Shown piece after piece: positions 8,131 through 15,324 of a DNA stretch of 38,418 bases (position 1 is its first letter; every line of letters starts with the position of its first letter). The DNA is taken from positions 1-38,418 of IMG/VR virus record IMGVR_UViG_3300042898_000804; one strand, given 5' to 3'. Under the pieces are notes generated by a model that was not told the DNA's origin, did no database searches, and saw only the letters and a program-made list of their open reading frames with translations. Position numbers and translations under genes: made by a program. The stretch is from a virus.

Positions 8131-8146
8131 CCGCCTTAAATATCTT

Positions 8147-8169
8147 TGAATGCTTCTGAAAGGCATTCA
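8147..8169 (+). promoter_or_regulatory. Inverted repeat in the phoH leader
   Basis: TGAATGC (8147-8153) and GCATTCA (8163-8169) are perfect 7-base arms around a 9-base spacer. They end 12 bases before the AGGAG ribosome binding site of phoH. It may be a leader hairpin or an operator; the sequence does not distinguish these. Confidence 0.45.
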
Positions 8170-8192
8170 TCGCTCTAACAAAGGAGAACAAC

Positions 8193-8978
8193 TTGAGCAA
8201 ACGCAAAACCAGTGCAGTACGCAGTAAAGAAAACACATCCAGATATACACAGTTCCCCTCAAATGAAGTCAAGACATTCTACATGAATCAATCAAAAACT
8301 ATCGATTTTGCCCAAGCACAGCCCAAACCGAAACCCAAAAAACCGGTTGATCTAATCCCCAAATCATTAAATCAAGAAAAATATATTGTCTCTCTCCTAG
8401 ACGATGAAACCGATGTAGTCGTAGTTTCAGGACCTGCAGGAACAGGCAAGACATATTTGGCAATGCAGGCAGCAATCAAAGCGTTACGAGCAGGTGAATG
8501 TAAGCAAATCATTTTGACTAGACCTGCGGTTAGTGTAGATGATGAAAAACATGGATTCTTGCCAGGCGATCTAAACGCTAAGATGGAACCATGGACTCGT
8601 CCTCTACTTGATGTTCTAAGAGAATATTACTCAGTTAAAGAAATACAGACAATGCTAGAAGAACAAATCATTGAGATAGCACCACTAGCATTTTGCAGAG
8701 GAAGAAACTTCAAACATAGCTGGATAGTCTTAGATGAATCTCAAAACGCTACGCCGAGTCAACTTAAAATGATTATGACTCGCATTGGTCAGGGAAGTAA
8801 ACTTGTTATTACAGGAGATATAGAACAAGCTGATAGAAAAAGTGCTCAAAATGGACTCATGGACCTTATAGACAAATTAACACGATACAAAGTCCCCGGA
8901 CTTAGTGTGTGTAAATTTGATGTTAAGGACGTACAACGACATAGAATCATTGAACATGTTCTAAAATTGTACAGTTAA
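8193..8978 (+). CDS. phoH: PhoH-like ATPase
   Basis: 261 aa, from a TTG start with AGGAG at 8182-8186; no ATG fits better. After a basic, Pro/Lys-rich 50-residue N-terminus, the P-loop ATPase domain has Walker A SGPAGTGKT near residue 80, the PhoH segment LTRPAVSVDDEKHGFLPGD, and Walker B IVLDESQNATPSQ followed by KLVITGDIEQAD. The family is widespread in marine phages and lies in the phosphate regulon of some bacteria. Its phage role is unsettled; RNA-related ATPase functions have been proposed. It stands alone on the plus strand between two minus-strand operons, with its own leader and a strong terminator overlapping its stop codon. Confidence 0.92.
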   Translation: MSKRKTSAVRSKENTSRYTQFPSNEVKTFYMNQSKTIDFAQAQPKPKPKKPVDLIPKSLNQEKYIVSLLDDETDVVVVSGPAGTGKTYLAMQAAIKALRAGECKQIILTRPAVSVDDEKHGFLPGDLNAKMEPWTRPLLDVLREYYSVKEIQTMLEEQIIEIAPLAFCRGRNFKHSWIVLDESQNATPSQLKMIMTRIGQGSKLVITGDIEQADRKSAQNGLMDLIDKLTRYKVPGLSVCKFDVKDVQRHRIIEHVLKLYS

Positions 8979-9005
8979 TAAATGGGGCTTATGCCCCATT
9001 TATTA
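8976..9005. terminator. Bidirectional hairpin terminator between phoH and the convergent gene
   Basis: A perfect 13-base-pair stem (arms 8976-8988 and 8993-9005) closes on a TTAT loop. The core is GGGGC/GCCCC and the outer part is A/T-rich, giving U-rich flanks in both directions. The left arm starts with the phoH stop codon, and the loop holds the stop of the convergent gene, so the stop codons of both genes lie within the hairpin. Confidence 0.85.
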
Positions 9006-9903
9006 TTTCCCAATCTAAAACTCTAGTCTTTGTTATTTTAGATCGTATGTACACGATATCTTTCATTGTGAAGGGGGAAGTCATTTCACTACTACCTATT
9101 GTTACTTTTTCTAAGGTCCCTATTTGACAATATCCAAATCCAATCTTAGGGTCATTAATATCATATTCAAAAAACTCCTTTCCTCCCCGAGCAAGATAAA
9201 AAGAATTCCATTTCTTATCTAAGCTTTCTCTGAACAATTTATGATCCAAAGTACTGTCATAGAAATGTAACCTCACACTAGCCTTATATTCAGACTGTGG
9301 TACAAATTGTTCTTTAGGACAAACCAAATCATTTGCAAACATTAACTCCCATGCATGTCGTCCAACATGAACATAGTGCAACATCAATTGCCCAAAAGAT
9401 AAATATCCATTGAACAATGAATACGCGGATTCAGGGATAGGATGTTTCTGATATGGTTTTGATTTATTGAAATCTAGTTTGATAGAAAATTGACGACTAT
9501 CGGTTTTTTTATTATAAAAAGCAGGCAGTATTGCTTCTAACCAATGTATAATATCATTATATTCATCTAGTTCAAGTTTGATACTACTATATTCATTTCT
9601 TGTTTTGAATTCAGGAAAATGAACATGCATGGTGTTCAATGCATCGGTAAACGTGTCTTTAGAAAAAATAATCTTCTGTATTTTTTCAGACACTACTGTG
9701 TTGATAATATCCAACAAATCGTATAATCTGGATATTCTCTGTTGCACTAGATCAGGGTCATGGTATCCTGAATAATGATTTATTTTACAACAATTGGTAA
9801 TATTCTGCTCTGCAATTAAAGTAGACCAGTGACGTACCATGTCATGATCCACTAAGTTGTAATATAATGATATATCATCAGTAAAATTAACCTTGAACTG
9901 CAT
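8989..9903 (-). CDS. Hypothetical phage protein
   Basis: 304 aa, rich in Tyr, Asp, His and Phe, without a signal peptide, membrane helix or recognisable catalytic motif. The N-terminal half is helical (ISRLYDLLDIINTVVSEKIQ). The centre contains YLSFGQLMLHYVHVGRHAWELMF, here read as an amphipathic, His-rich region. The C-terminal part has short strands (GFGYCQIGTLEKVTIG). The start overlaps the end of the 85-aa gene by 17 bases, and the stop lies in the loop of the shared terminator, so it is the last gene of the replication-helper group. The function is unknown; cytoplasmic action is assumed because no export signal is seen. Confidence 0.7.
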   Translation of the reverse strand: MQFKVNFTDDISLYYNLVDHDMVRHWSTLIAEQNITNCCKINHYSGYHDPDLVQQRISRLYDLLDIINTVVSEKIQKIIFSKDTFTDALNTMHVHFPEFKTRNEYSSIKLELDEYNDIIHWLEAILPAFYNKKTDSRQFSIKLDFNKSKPYQKHPIPESAYSLFNGYLSFGQLMLHYVHVGRHAWELMFANDLVCPKEQFVPQSEYKASVRLHFYDSTLDHKLFRESLDKKWNSFYLARGGKEFFEYDINDPKIGFGYCQIGTLEKVTIGSSEMTSPFTMKDIVYIRSKITKTRVLDWEIINGA

Positions 9904-10144
9904 TATTCTTTTCTAGTTGGTCTACCAAACTAGGATAAATTTTTCGGTAGTACTCTGACATTCGTTGGAAATCTGAATCCACTACTTTACCCTCAATAAC
10001 ACATTTCTCTAATTTCTTTTTGTTGTAGTCCAATATCACATTGCACATTTGAAGGTCAGATGTTTTCAACCTCTTAGATACAGTGACTTGTTCGTCAATC
10101 TGTCCGCCTGGTTTTCTAAAAAATGTAATTAACAAATATCTCAT
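9887..10144 (-). CDS. Small conserved protein next to clamp loader
   Basis: 85 aa. It starts MRYLLITFFRKPGGQIDEQV and ends in a charged helix (MSEYYRKIYPSLVDQLEK). The ATG overlaps the gp44 stop as ATGA, which usually means translational coupling. T4 places gene 62, the small clamp-loader subunit, directly after gene 44. This protein is much shorter than T4 gp62 (about 187 aa) and shows no visible similarity to it, so calling it gp62 is not justified. The pattern of strands followed by one helix suggests a small alpha/beta domain. Function unknown. Confidence 0.7.
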   Translation of the reverse strand: MRYLLITFFRKPGGQIDEQVTVSKRLKTSDLQMCNVILDYNKKKLEKCVIEGKVVDSDFQRMSEYYRKIYPSLVDQLEKNNAVQG

Positions 10145-11064
10145 GATGTTAGCTCTACTAGTGTTGCTGCCAATGAAATTTCGGGGATACCCACTAATGG
10201 AAGATTTGCTAGACCATTGCGAATAGTAATGATCGCGGCGTCTTTCTTTTCTTGATCTTTACCCCAAAGATCAATGTTATCATACATCCACTTGTATGTA
10301 TCTTCAATCCTAGTGGGATACATGGCAATGTATTGCATCAATTGTTGACGGCCTTCAAGAATCTTGCCCTTCTTGAACAGTGTAGTTGTTTCAATCAATA
10401 ATTCATGTTCGCTAGAACCTTGTACTTGTGCAGGCGATAGCTTACCACCATTGCTGTTAACTTGTAGTTGATTCAAACATTTACGCAAATCAGGATATGT
10501 TCCTCGAACATATGTATCTAATGTGTCTAAGTCAAACTCTACAGCCTCACTCACCAAGACAGTAGCTGCTCGTGCCGTAAATTCTGTCATATCTGGCTTA
10601 GCGATATGAAACTCATGACAACGACTTTTCAATGCCGGGATAATCTTATACTGATAGTTACAAGTTAGAATGTAACGCACTGTTTGATGATATGCTTCCA
10701 TATCATTACGCAATGCTGCCTGTGCAGGTTGAGTTAGATAATCAGCCTCGTCTAGTAACACAATCTTGAAACTACCAAATGGCATTGTTTGCACAAATCC
10801 ATTGATCTTTTCACGCAAGTTATCAATGCCGTTTTCACGACTTGCGTTGATTTCCATTACATCGTATTCTTCTACACCTAGCTCTTTAATTAGAACTTTT
10901 GCTAGTGTAGTCTTACCTGTGCCGGCATCACCACTGAACAATAGATGCGGGATAGATTGATCTTTGATCCATTGCTTAACTTGTTCTTTTTGTCGTTCGT
11001 CAACAAAGACATAATCATTGACTGATGAGGGGCGATATTTTTCTACCCAGAGTGCGTGTTTCAT
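10141..11064 (-). CDS. 44: Sliding-clamp loader large subunit (gp44/RFC-like AAA+ ATPase)
   Basis: 307 aa, near the 319 aa of T4 gp44. It opens with LWVEKYRPSSVNDYV, the usual start of RFC small subunits. Walker A is GDAGTGKTTLAK at about 45-56, Walker B is VLLDEADYLTQPAQAALR, sensor 1 is ILTCNY, and the SRC box with the arginine finger is LKSRCHEF. A C-terminal helical collar follows. Using ATP, it should load the gp45 clamp onto primer-template DNA; neither gp45 nor the polymerase is in the window. The upstream and downstream neighbours overlap by ATGA. In T4-like phages the late promoters also depend on the clamp, so this gene links replication to late transcription. Confidence 0.93.
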   Translation of the reverse strand: MKHALWVEKYRPSSVNDYVFVDERQKEQVKQWIKDQSIPHLLFSGDAGTGKTTLAKVLIKELGVEEYDVMEINASRENGIDNLREKINGFVQTMPFGSFKIVLLDEADYLTQPAQAALRNDMEAYHQTVRYILTCNYQYKIIPALKSRCHEFHIAKPDMTEFTARAATVLVSEAVEFDLDTLDTYVRGTYPDLRKCLNQLQVNSNGGKLSPAQVQGSSEHELLIETTTLFKKGKILEGRQQLMQYIAMYPTRIEDTYKWMYDNIDLWGKDQEKKDAAIITIRNGLANLPLVGIPEISLAATLVELTS

Positions 11065-11384
11065 CGTTTTAGTGCTTCCATAGTGATGATTTGTGAAATG
11101 TGTTTACCAAGTTCTTCTTCGTTATTGACAACGTAAAGTGAAGTATCTACTCTATCATTTTTGTTATCATATTGTCTAAATTCAATTGCCCATCCACCGG
11201 TTGCTTTAAACATCTTGAATGTAATTGCTTCTGATGACAAATCATCACTTTCTCTGACTGCTGAGATTCTGCGAGACTTGGGTCTTCCTGAAGAAATTAG
11301 ATTCACGCCCATTCCTTCATCAGGTTCTGAATACTTGGTATCGTCAATCTTTGACGATAACCATTTATAAAACCATTTCATCAT
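11061..11384 (-). CDS. Small conserved phage protein upstream of gp44
   Basis: 107 aa, beginning MMKWFYKWLSSKIDD. A polar basic linker with GRPKSRRISAVRESDD is followed by a compact domain, TFKMFKATGGWAIEFRQYD, and a C-terminal helix. The ATG overlaps the upstream stop (TAATG) and the stop overlaps the gp44 start (ATGA), so the gene sits inside a coupled run. The TGGW-x-IEFR pattern looks like a beta sheet. No function is recognised. Confidence 0.7.
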   Translation of the reverse strand: MMKWFYKWLSSKIDDTKYSEPDEGMGVNLISSGRPKSRRISAVRESDDLSSEAITFKMFKATGGWAIEFRQYDNKNDRVDTSLYVVNNEEELGKHISQIITMEALKR

Positions 11385-11884
11385 TATTTTTCACTTCCTT
11401 CAGGAGGTGTTGAGAACGGCCATTCAGCTTTTGGTTCTAGCTTCATGGCTTCAGTTGAAGCTTCTTTACTAGCACTTACGATTTCTCCTGTAGGATTACC
11501 TTCATCATCTAGTCGCTCAATGATTAAGTCGCAATCGATAATCATTTCACATTCATCTTGTGACCAACCGTGTTCCTCGAGGTCAAGCCAACTATTGCCT
11601 TCCTCAAAGAATTCTTCTATCCAGGCTGTGGTTTCATCATCACAATCATCAGTGTCGATTTCTTCCCAGCAACCATCACTAGTTTCAACTAATTCGGATT
11701 CGTATCCACAATCATAAATGTTTACTCCGGCAGCAATATCAGGTGGATTGTCATCTTCTGTTTCAACAGTAAACTCACCCCAACGCCAACCCGTTTCAAC
11801 TACAACAGTGTTACCATCTTTGGTGAGATGGTTACGTTCGATAATTGACTTCTTCCATTCAGGTTTAACACTCCATGTAGCCAT
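11384..11884 (-). CDS. Acidic conserved phage protein
   Basis: 166 aa from the ATG at 11882-11884. A GTG six codons upstream is in frame, but the ATG has an AAGG site about ten bases away and begins one base after the groES stop. The protein starts MATWSVKPEWKKSIIERN and contains VVVETGWRWGEFTVETEDD. The middle is strongly acidic with clustered Trp, Asp and Glu (DGCWEEIDTDDCDDETTAW), and the tail is flexible. The composition could suit a nucleic-acid mimic or an interaction partner of a basic protein, but that is speculation. No catalytic motif is seen. Confidence 0.7.
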   Translation of the reverse strand: MATWSVKPEWKKSIIERNHLTKDGNTVVVETGWRWGEFTVETEDDNPPDIAAGVNIYDCGYESELVETSDGCWEEIDTDDCDDETTAWIEEFFEEGNSWLDLEEHGWSQDECEMIIDCDLIIERLDDEGNPTGEIVSASKEASTEAMKLEPKAEWPFSTPPEGSEK

Positions 11885-11885
11885 T

Positions 11886-12263
11886 TTAATATACCTTATC
11901 ACTCATTGTTTCGTCATCCATCGGCTCATCCGATATCAGTAGTATATCATTAGGATCAACTTTACGCAACGTCTGTTTACCCGCAGGTGTTTCAACTGTG
12001 ATGCCACGAGTCCAACGACCGTGACTGATAAGAATATACTTACCTATTTGTAGTTCAGGATCTTTTACATCAGGACCTAGACCATAAATCTTTGCCCAGC
12101 GAGGACGGATACCAGAACTTTTCTTATCATCATCGAGTAATACAATACCACCCTTACTGATACGTTCATCAAAATGCATATCCGAAACGATGATATGGTC
12201 GTGAAAGAACTTTAGATTATCTACTTTAGTAGGACTAAAAGCTGGTTTACTATATTCGGTCAT
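11886..12263 (-). CDS. GroES-like co-chaperonin (gp31 analogue)
   Basis: 125 aa, slightly longer than bacterial GroES (about 97) and close to T4 gp31 (111). It contains DHIIVSDMHFDERISKGG followed by IVLLDDD: the Gly-Gly-Ile-Val-Leu stretch is the mobile-loop motif with which GroES binds GroEL. The fold continues with WAKIYGLGPD, GKYILISHGRWTRG and PNDILLISDE, matching the GroES strand order. It should cap host GroEL and help fold phage proteins; in T4, gp31 replaces GroES for the major capsid protein. No GroEL is encoded here. The start overlaps the upstream gene by ATGA. The last dozen residues are an acidic extension. Confidence 0.9.
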   Translation of the reverse strand: MTEYSKPAFSPTKVDNLKFFHDHIIVSDMHFDERISKGGIVLLDDDKKSSGIRPRWAKIYGLGPDVKDPELQIGKYILISHGRWTRGITVETPAGKQTLRKVDPNDILLISDEPMDDETMSDKVY

Positions 12264-12649
12264 TTCTTTTCCTGTGCTTTGATTTTCTCAACTACCAGAT
12301 CGTTATCCAAATCTTCTTCTAGTTCCATTTCGGATGCCGTTAAAGGTTCAGGTATCTGTTGATTAACGCCGCCGCTTCGAACTGGTTGCGGTTTTGGGGC
12401 TGGAGTTCTAGATGTTTGATCTCCTGCTCTAGGAGCTTTTCTAACAGGTTGAGCCGCTCTATTACCTACTGTTTTACTATATGCCTCATTAACTTTGTTA
12501 GTTGCAGGCTTTATAATGTTACCACTTGCATCAATGGTGTCACCACGAGCATTAACTCTCATGTTGCCTACTGCCCTAGTCTTTTCATTCTTAGCGGACA
12601 AGATGCTCATGTCAACTACTTTACCTAACGCTGTGCGATATTTTGCCAT
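12260..12649 (-). CDS. Small disordered conserved phage protein
   Basis: 129 aa. The N-terminal half is conserved-looking (KYRTALGKVVDMSILSAKNE, then NARGDTIDASGNI). The second half is Pro/Arg/Gln-rich and likely unstructured, ending in an acidic helix (ASEMELEEDLDNDL) and a Lys tail. An AAGGAG site lies eight bases before the ATG. A perfect TATAAATA octamer lies 51 bases upstream, inside the previous gene. Its position directly before groES suggests co-expression. Function unknown. Confidence 0.7.
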   Translation of the reverse strand: MAKYRTALGKVVDMSILSAKNEKTRAVGNMRVNARGDTIDASGNIIKPATNKVNEAYSKTVGNRAAQPVRKAPRAGDQTSRTPAPKPQPVRSGGVNQQIPEPLTASEMELEEDLDNDLVVEKIKAQEKK

Positions 12650-12659
12650 TTCTTTCTCC

Positions 12660-13166
12660 TTATTTCAAAAACTCATCTATAGATAAATCAAAATATAAAC
12701 TATTTATACGGTGAATACCTATCAAAAACAATACAAAGCTTGACACACTACTGCCCCTGCCGACTCCCCATACTATGTTGTTCTCTCGCATGGTATCAAC
12801 AAGATACTTTAGATATCTCAATAATGAGAACATATCTCGTTCTTGAAATAACAAAAGTTCTTGTCCTACTCGTTGAAGTTCTTCATCCGATTGACACAGT
12901 TCTAATACATATTTGGCAATGTCAAACTCTTTATAAGAGGTAGGCATCGACCAGTTTGATTGTAACTTATTATCAAATTCAGGAACGGATAATTCTAGAG
13001 TAGTATAGAGTATAAATTGGGGAATAGAGGTTGTGTCAATTATGTCCGATATCTTTATCGGATTGTCTACAACTATTGCTTTGATCGGTCTCTCTGGATC
13101 GACCAAATATAAATTACAGATATCCGTTTCGCTATATATCTGTTGACCATACTTGTCTATCTTCAT
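12660..13166 (-). CDS. DnaE-like fragment: DNA polymerase III alpha GRGS region without the catalytic aspartates
   Basis: 168 aa from the ATG at 13164-13166 (MKIDKYGQQIYSETD). An in-frame ATG at 13181 would add five residues but overlaps the -10 box. The C-terminal third matches bacterial Pol III alpha: YLKYLVDTMRENN, then WGVGRGSSVSSFVLFLIG, then the conserved helix ending in FDLSIDEFLK. In DnaE this stretch leads directly into the PDxD palm motif. Here the protein stops at that point, so the polymerase aspartates and the rest of the enzyme are absent. It is therefore unlikely to synthesise DNA. Clamp, primer or dNTP binding, or interference with host replication, are possible roles (inference). 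It is probably a conserved stand-alone module, since it is intact and has its own sigma70 promoter. Confidence 0.75.
   Translation of the reverse strand: MKIDKYGQQIYSETDICNLYLVDPERPIKAIVVDNPIKISDIIDTTSIPQFILYTTLELSVPEFDNKLQSNWSMPTSYKEFDIAKYVLELCQSDEELQRVGQELLLFQERDMFSLLRYLKYLVDTMRENNIVWGVGRGSSVSSFVLFLIGIHRINSLYFDLSIDEFLK
12701..12708 (-). promoter_or_regulatory. Perfect T4 late octamer TATAAATA inside a coding region
   Basis: TATAAATA on the minus strand lies within the 3' end of the DnaE-like gene, 51 bases before the next gene (12649) and ahead of groES. It could give late expression of that gene and groES in addition to early read-through. Confidence 0.45.
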
Positions 13167-13172
13167 AGATGC

Positions 13173-13201
13173 ATGATACACTATAATCTGTCACTTGTCA
13201 A
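13173..13201 (-). promoter_or_regulatory. Sigma70-type promoter for the DnaE-like gene, leaderless arrangement
   Basis: TTGACA (13196-13201), exactly 17 bases, then TATCAT (13173-13178) on the minus strand. Six bases separate the -10 from the ATG at 13166, with no Shine-Dalgarno, the same layout as before dnaJ. The -35 overlaps the end of the upstream coding region. Confidence 0.7.
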
Positions 13202-13790
13202 CCGGAATGAATACTATTTCACCCTTATCAGTTTTGCATGATTTAGGTACTTCCCATCCCAAACCCACAGAGTTCCAATCTTTAGGATCTTTGTGTAGTT
13301 GAACTACTTTTTCTTTCTTGAACTTTTTAATCATATTAATGCTTGGGCTGTTCTCAGTCCACCATACATTTTTTAGATTTTGAAAATCAGCTTCTTCATC
13401 GTAACTTACATAAAAACAAACATCGTCACATATTTTAGAAATGATCGAGACCTCGTTCAAAAACAAATGATTCTCAGTAATGACGTTAATTTTACTAATC
13501 AAAACAGCCGCAATAATTTGATCATAGGGTTCATCCGGGAGTGGACATACTTTCATGTTTGCTTTACTGTAGTTGTCAATTGCCTTAGCGTCTTTAATAT
13601 CAACAAATACACAACTATCAAGGCAAATATCAAACAAATATTTGATTCTATCCATAGCAATGTTTTGGTAGTCTATATTTTCGGTAGTTACATCTAATGA
13701 CAGAGTTAAGTCGTAACGATTGACAACAAAAGAGTCGTCATGATGTATAGATGCCAAAAACTCAAAATCTCTAGAAACTCTGGTATTCAT
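13191..13790 (-). CDS. Hypothetical phage protein
   Basis: 199 aa. It starts MNTRVSRDFEFLASIHHDDS and alternates strands and helices, with several Asp/Tyr-rich patches (IDYQNIAMDRIKYLFDICLD, DDVCFYVSYDEEADF). The C-terminus is basic (MIKKFKKEKVVQLHKDPKDW) and ends in a short beta stretch. There is no signal peptide, membrane helix or clear catalytic motif. A GAGAAAG-like site precedes the ATG, which overlaps the upstream stop (ATGA). The 3' end carries the -35 of the next gene's promoter. Function unknown. Confidence 0.7.
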   Translation of the reverse strand: MNTRVSRDFEFLASIHHDDSFVVNRYDLTLSLDVTTENIDYQNIAMDRIKYLFDICLDSCVFVDIKDAKAIDNYSKANMKVCPLPDEPYDQIIAAVLISKINVITENHLFLNEVSIISKICDDVCFYVSYDEEADFQNLKNVWWTENSPSINMIKKFKKEKVVQLHKDPKDWNSVGLGWEVPKSCKTDKGEIVFIPVDK

Positions 13791-14023
13791 TTAGAATCTT
13801 TCTCTATATTGACTTTTGTTTTAATTTTTTGCTTACCCATAAGTTCATCCATCTTCTTGCTATATTCACTTTTGTAAGTATCTATTGCCATTTGAAGTTG
13901 GTGAATTAAGGGAGCGTTGCCCGTGCGATAGGCAAAAGTTAGCTTGCCCATTAGAGTAGAAATTGTTGCTTGCAATTCTTCTAACGACTTATCGGATAAA
14001 TCTGCTATAAAAGGATGTCTCAT
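13787..14023 (-). CDS. Small helical phage protein
   Basis: 78 aa, predicted almost entirely helical: a helix with SLEELQATISTLMGKLTFAY, a short turn (RTGNAP), a second helix with HQLQMAIDTYKSEYSKKMDE, and a basic tail. This looks like a helical hairpin that could dimerise. The ATG has only AGG directly adjacent, and a late octamer lies six bases upstream, so it may be translated from a very short leader. Its stop overlaps the next start by ATGA. Function unknown. Confidence 0.65.
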   Translation of the reverse strand: MRHPFIADLSDKSLEELQATISTLMGKLTFAYRTGNAPLIHQLQMAIDTYKSEYSKKMDELMGKQKIKTKVNIEKDSK

Positions 14024-14029
14024 CCTATA

Positions 14030-14037
14030 TATTTATT
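14030..14037 (-). promoter_or_regulatory. Late promoter octamer AATAAATA
   Basis: AATAAATA on the minus strand, six bases from the ATG of the 78-aa gene and overlapping the stop of the upstream fibre gene. The close spacing would give almost no leader. Confidence 0.4.
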
Positions 14038-15298
14038 ACCAATTGGTGAGTTGAATTCTTTTCCAAATGTCCGAACCAACATTTATCGTTGCAGTGCATG
14101 TATCTGAAGCCGTAGTTAACACAACAGTAGAGTCTGCAACACCATTAGTCCTAGAACGGCTTAATGTGACAGTAGTACCAGATGCTACAGCCTTAATGTA
14201 ATAAATTACACCTGCAGTTATTCCACCAAATGTTGTTCCACTGAATATTATAGGATCGTTTGGATTCAAACTTGTAGTAGAGTTTAACGTGACTAAATTA
14301 CCAGTAGCATTTGTATTAGTTACTGTTCTAGTATATTGGGTAGAATTATAATCTTGCACGGCAATATACATGTACTGAACTGGATTGACTTCCATTGCAC
14401 CAGAGGCCGCTGACAAGTTAACGTTTGCACCACCTGGAGTAGTTGCTATAGTAAAATTAGTAGCTGAAGGAATGTTGTTAACATAATATGTTGTTCCTGC
14501 AGTCACCCCACCAAAAACAATACCAGTGAAAACAACCGGAATGTCAACATACAAGCTACTTGTACTTGTAGTTAATATTTGATCGTTAGCATATGTGTTA
14601 GTAACAGTTATTTGAGTTGTTCCTGGGTCAACACAAGTAGTACCTACTACATCACCTTGATATCCTCTAGGAGTTGGAGTGCGTTGCTGAATCTGTGTAG
14701 TTTGTCTAGGTCTATTATATGGCTCTATTGTGATTGTATTTCCACAATCTCTAGTGCTCAATCTATAATCTACTTCACTAAGACCGTATGGAATACTAAC
14801 ACTTGTTGTTCCGTCGTAATTCTCTAAAGTCGTTAAGCCAAAGTTATTATTTGAACTTACTACTTCTGAGGGGAATGTTATGAACGCATTAGCATTGCTG
14901 ACATTTAATTGCAGTTCTACGTTGCTTTGAGTACCACTTGGTCCCCAACTTGCAAAATCTAACGTGACATTACCTGCTACAGTACCGTACTGAACATCAC
15001 CTATTGAGCAATCGACAACTACTGTACCTGACAGGGCATTACCTAAATTATAAGTAGTTGCTCTGAAACTGCGTGTAGCGCAATTGCTGATAAGTGTGTT
15101 GGCCATGTCATTGTTGACAATAGTATTATCTAGTGCTGCTTTGACAACTGCTTTGTTTTGTAAGTCTGATATTTCGGTGCCGGCAGTATCAAGATTGTTC
15201 TTGATACTTGCAAAGTTGTTTCTAAAACCTTGTGAACTATTGTTCTGTCCTGGAACAGGATAGTTTACATCAAGTCCGTTAGTGTTAATTGTGCTCAT
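14036..15298 (-). CDS. Fibre-like structural protein with repeated beta modules
   Basis: 420 aa. The N-terminus (PGQNNSSQGFRNNFASIKNN) resembles the region near the start of the collagen-like fibre protein in this window, suggesting a common attachment segment. The remainder is Thr/Asn/Val-rich beta sequence. Two copies of a module built around FxGxxFGG(V/I)TAG and YY(V/I) are visible (about residues 258-300 and 350-395), and a related module occurs in the neighbouring 836-aa protein. Its last strands include DIWKRIQLTNW. No enzyme motif is present. A late octamer lies 18 bases upstream. A tail-fibre or virion surface role is inferred from composition and neighbours. Confidence 0.65.
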   Translation of the reverse strand: MSTINTNGLDVNYPVPGQNNSSQGFRNNFASIKNNLDTAGTEISDLQNKAVVKAALDNTIVNNDMANTLISNCATRSFRATTYNLGNALSGTVVVDCSIGDVQYGTVAGNVTLDFASWGPSGTQSNVELQLNVSNANAFITFPSEVVSSNNNFGLTTLENYDGTTSVSIPYGLSEVDYRLSTRDCGNTITIEPYNRPRQTTQIQQRTPTPRGYQGDVVGTTCVDPGTTQITVTNTYANDQILTTSTSSLYVDIPVVFTGIVFGGVTAGTTYYVNNIPSATNFTIATTPGGANVNLSAASGAMEVNPVQYMYIAVQDYNSTQYTRTVTNTNATGNLVTLNSTTSLNPNDPIIFSGTTFGGITAGVIYYIKAVASGTTVTLSRSRTNGVADSTVVLTTASDTCTATINVGSDIWKRIQLTNW

Positions 15299-15316
15299 AT
15301 ATTAAATTCCGTATAG

Positions 15317-15324
15317 TATTTATT
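15317..15324 (-). promoter_or_regulatory. Late promoter octamer AATAAATA
   Basis: AATAAATA on the minus strand, 18 bases upstream of the 420-aa fibre gene and overlapping the stop of the preceding gene. Confidence 0.5.

Noticed and set aside
9402-9412. GATAAATA-like octamer on the plus strand
   Set aside because: It lies inside a minus-strand gene with no plus-strand gene downstream.
9887-10144. Calling the 85-aa gene gp62
   Set aside because: Position fits T4 order, but the protein is less than half the length of gp62 and no similarity can be seen.
13167-13181. Upstream start of the DnaE-like gene
   Set aside because: The extra five codons overlap the -10 box of the promoter that would transcribe the gene.
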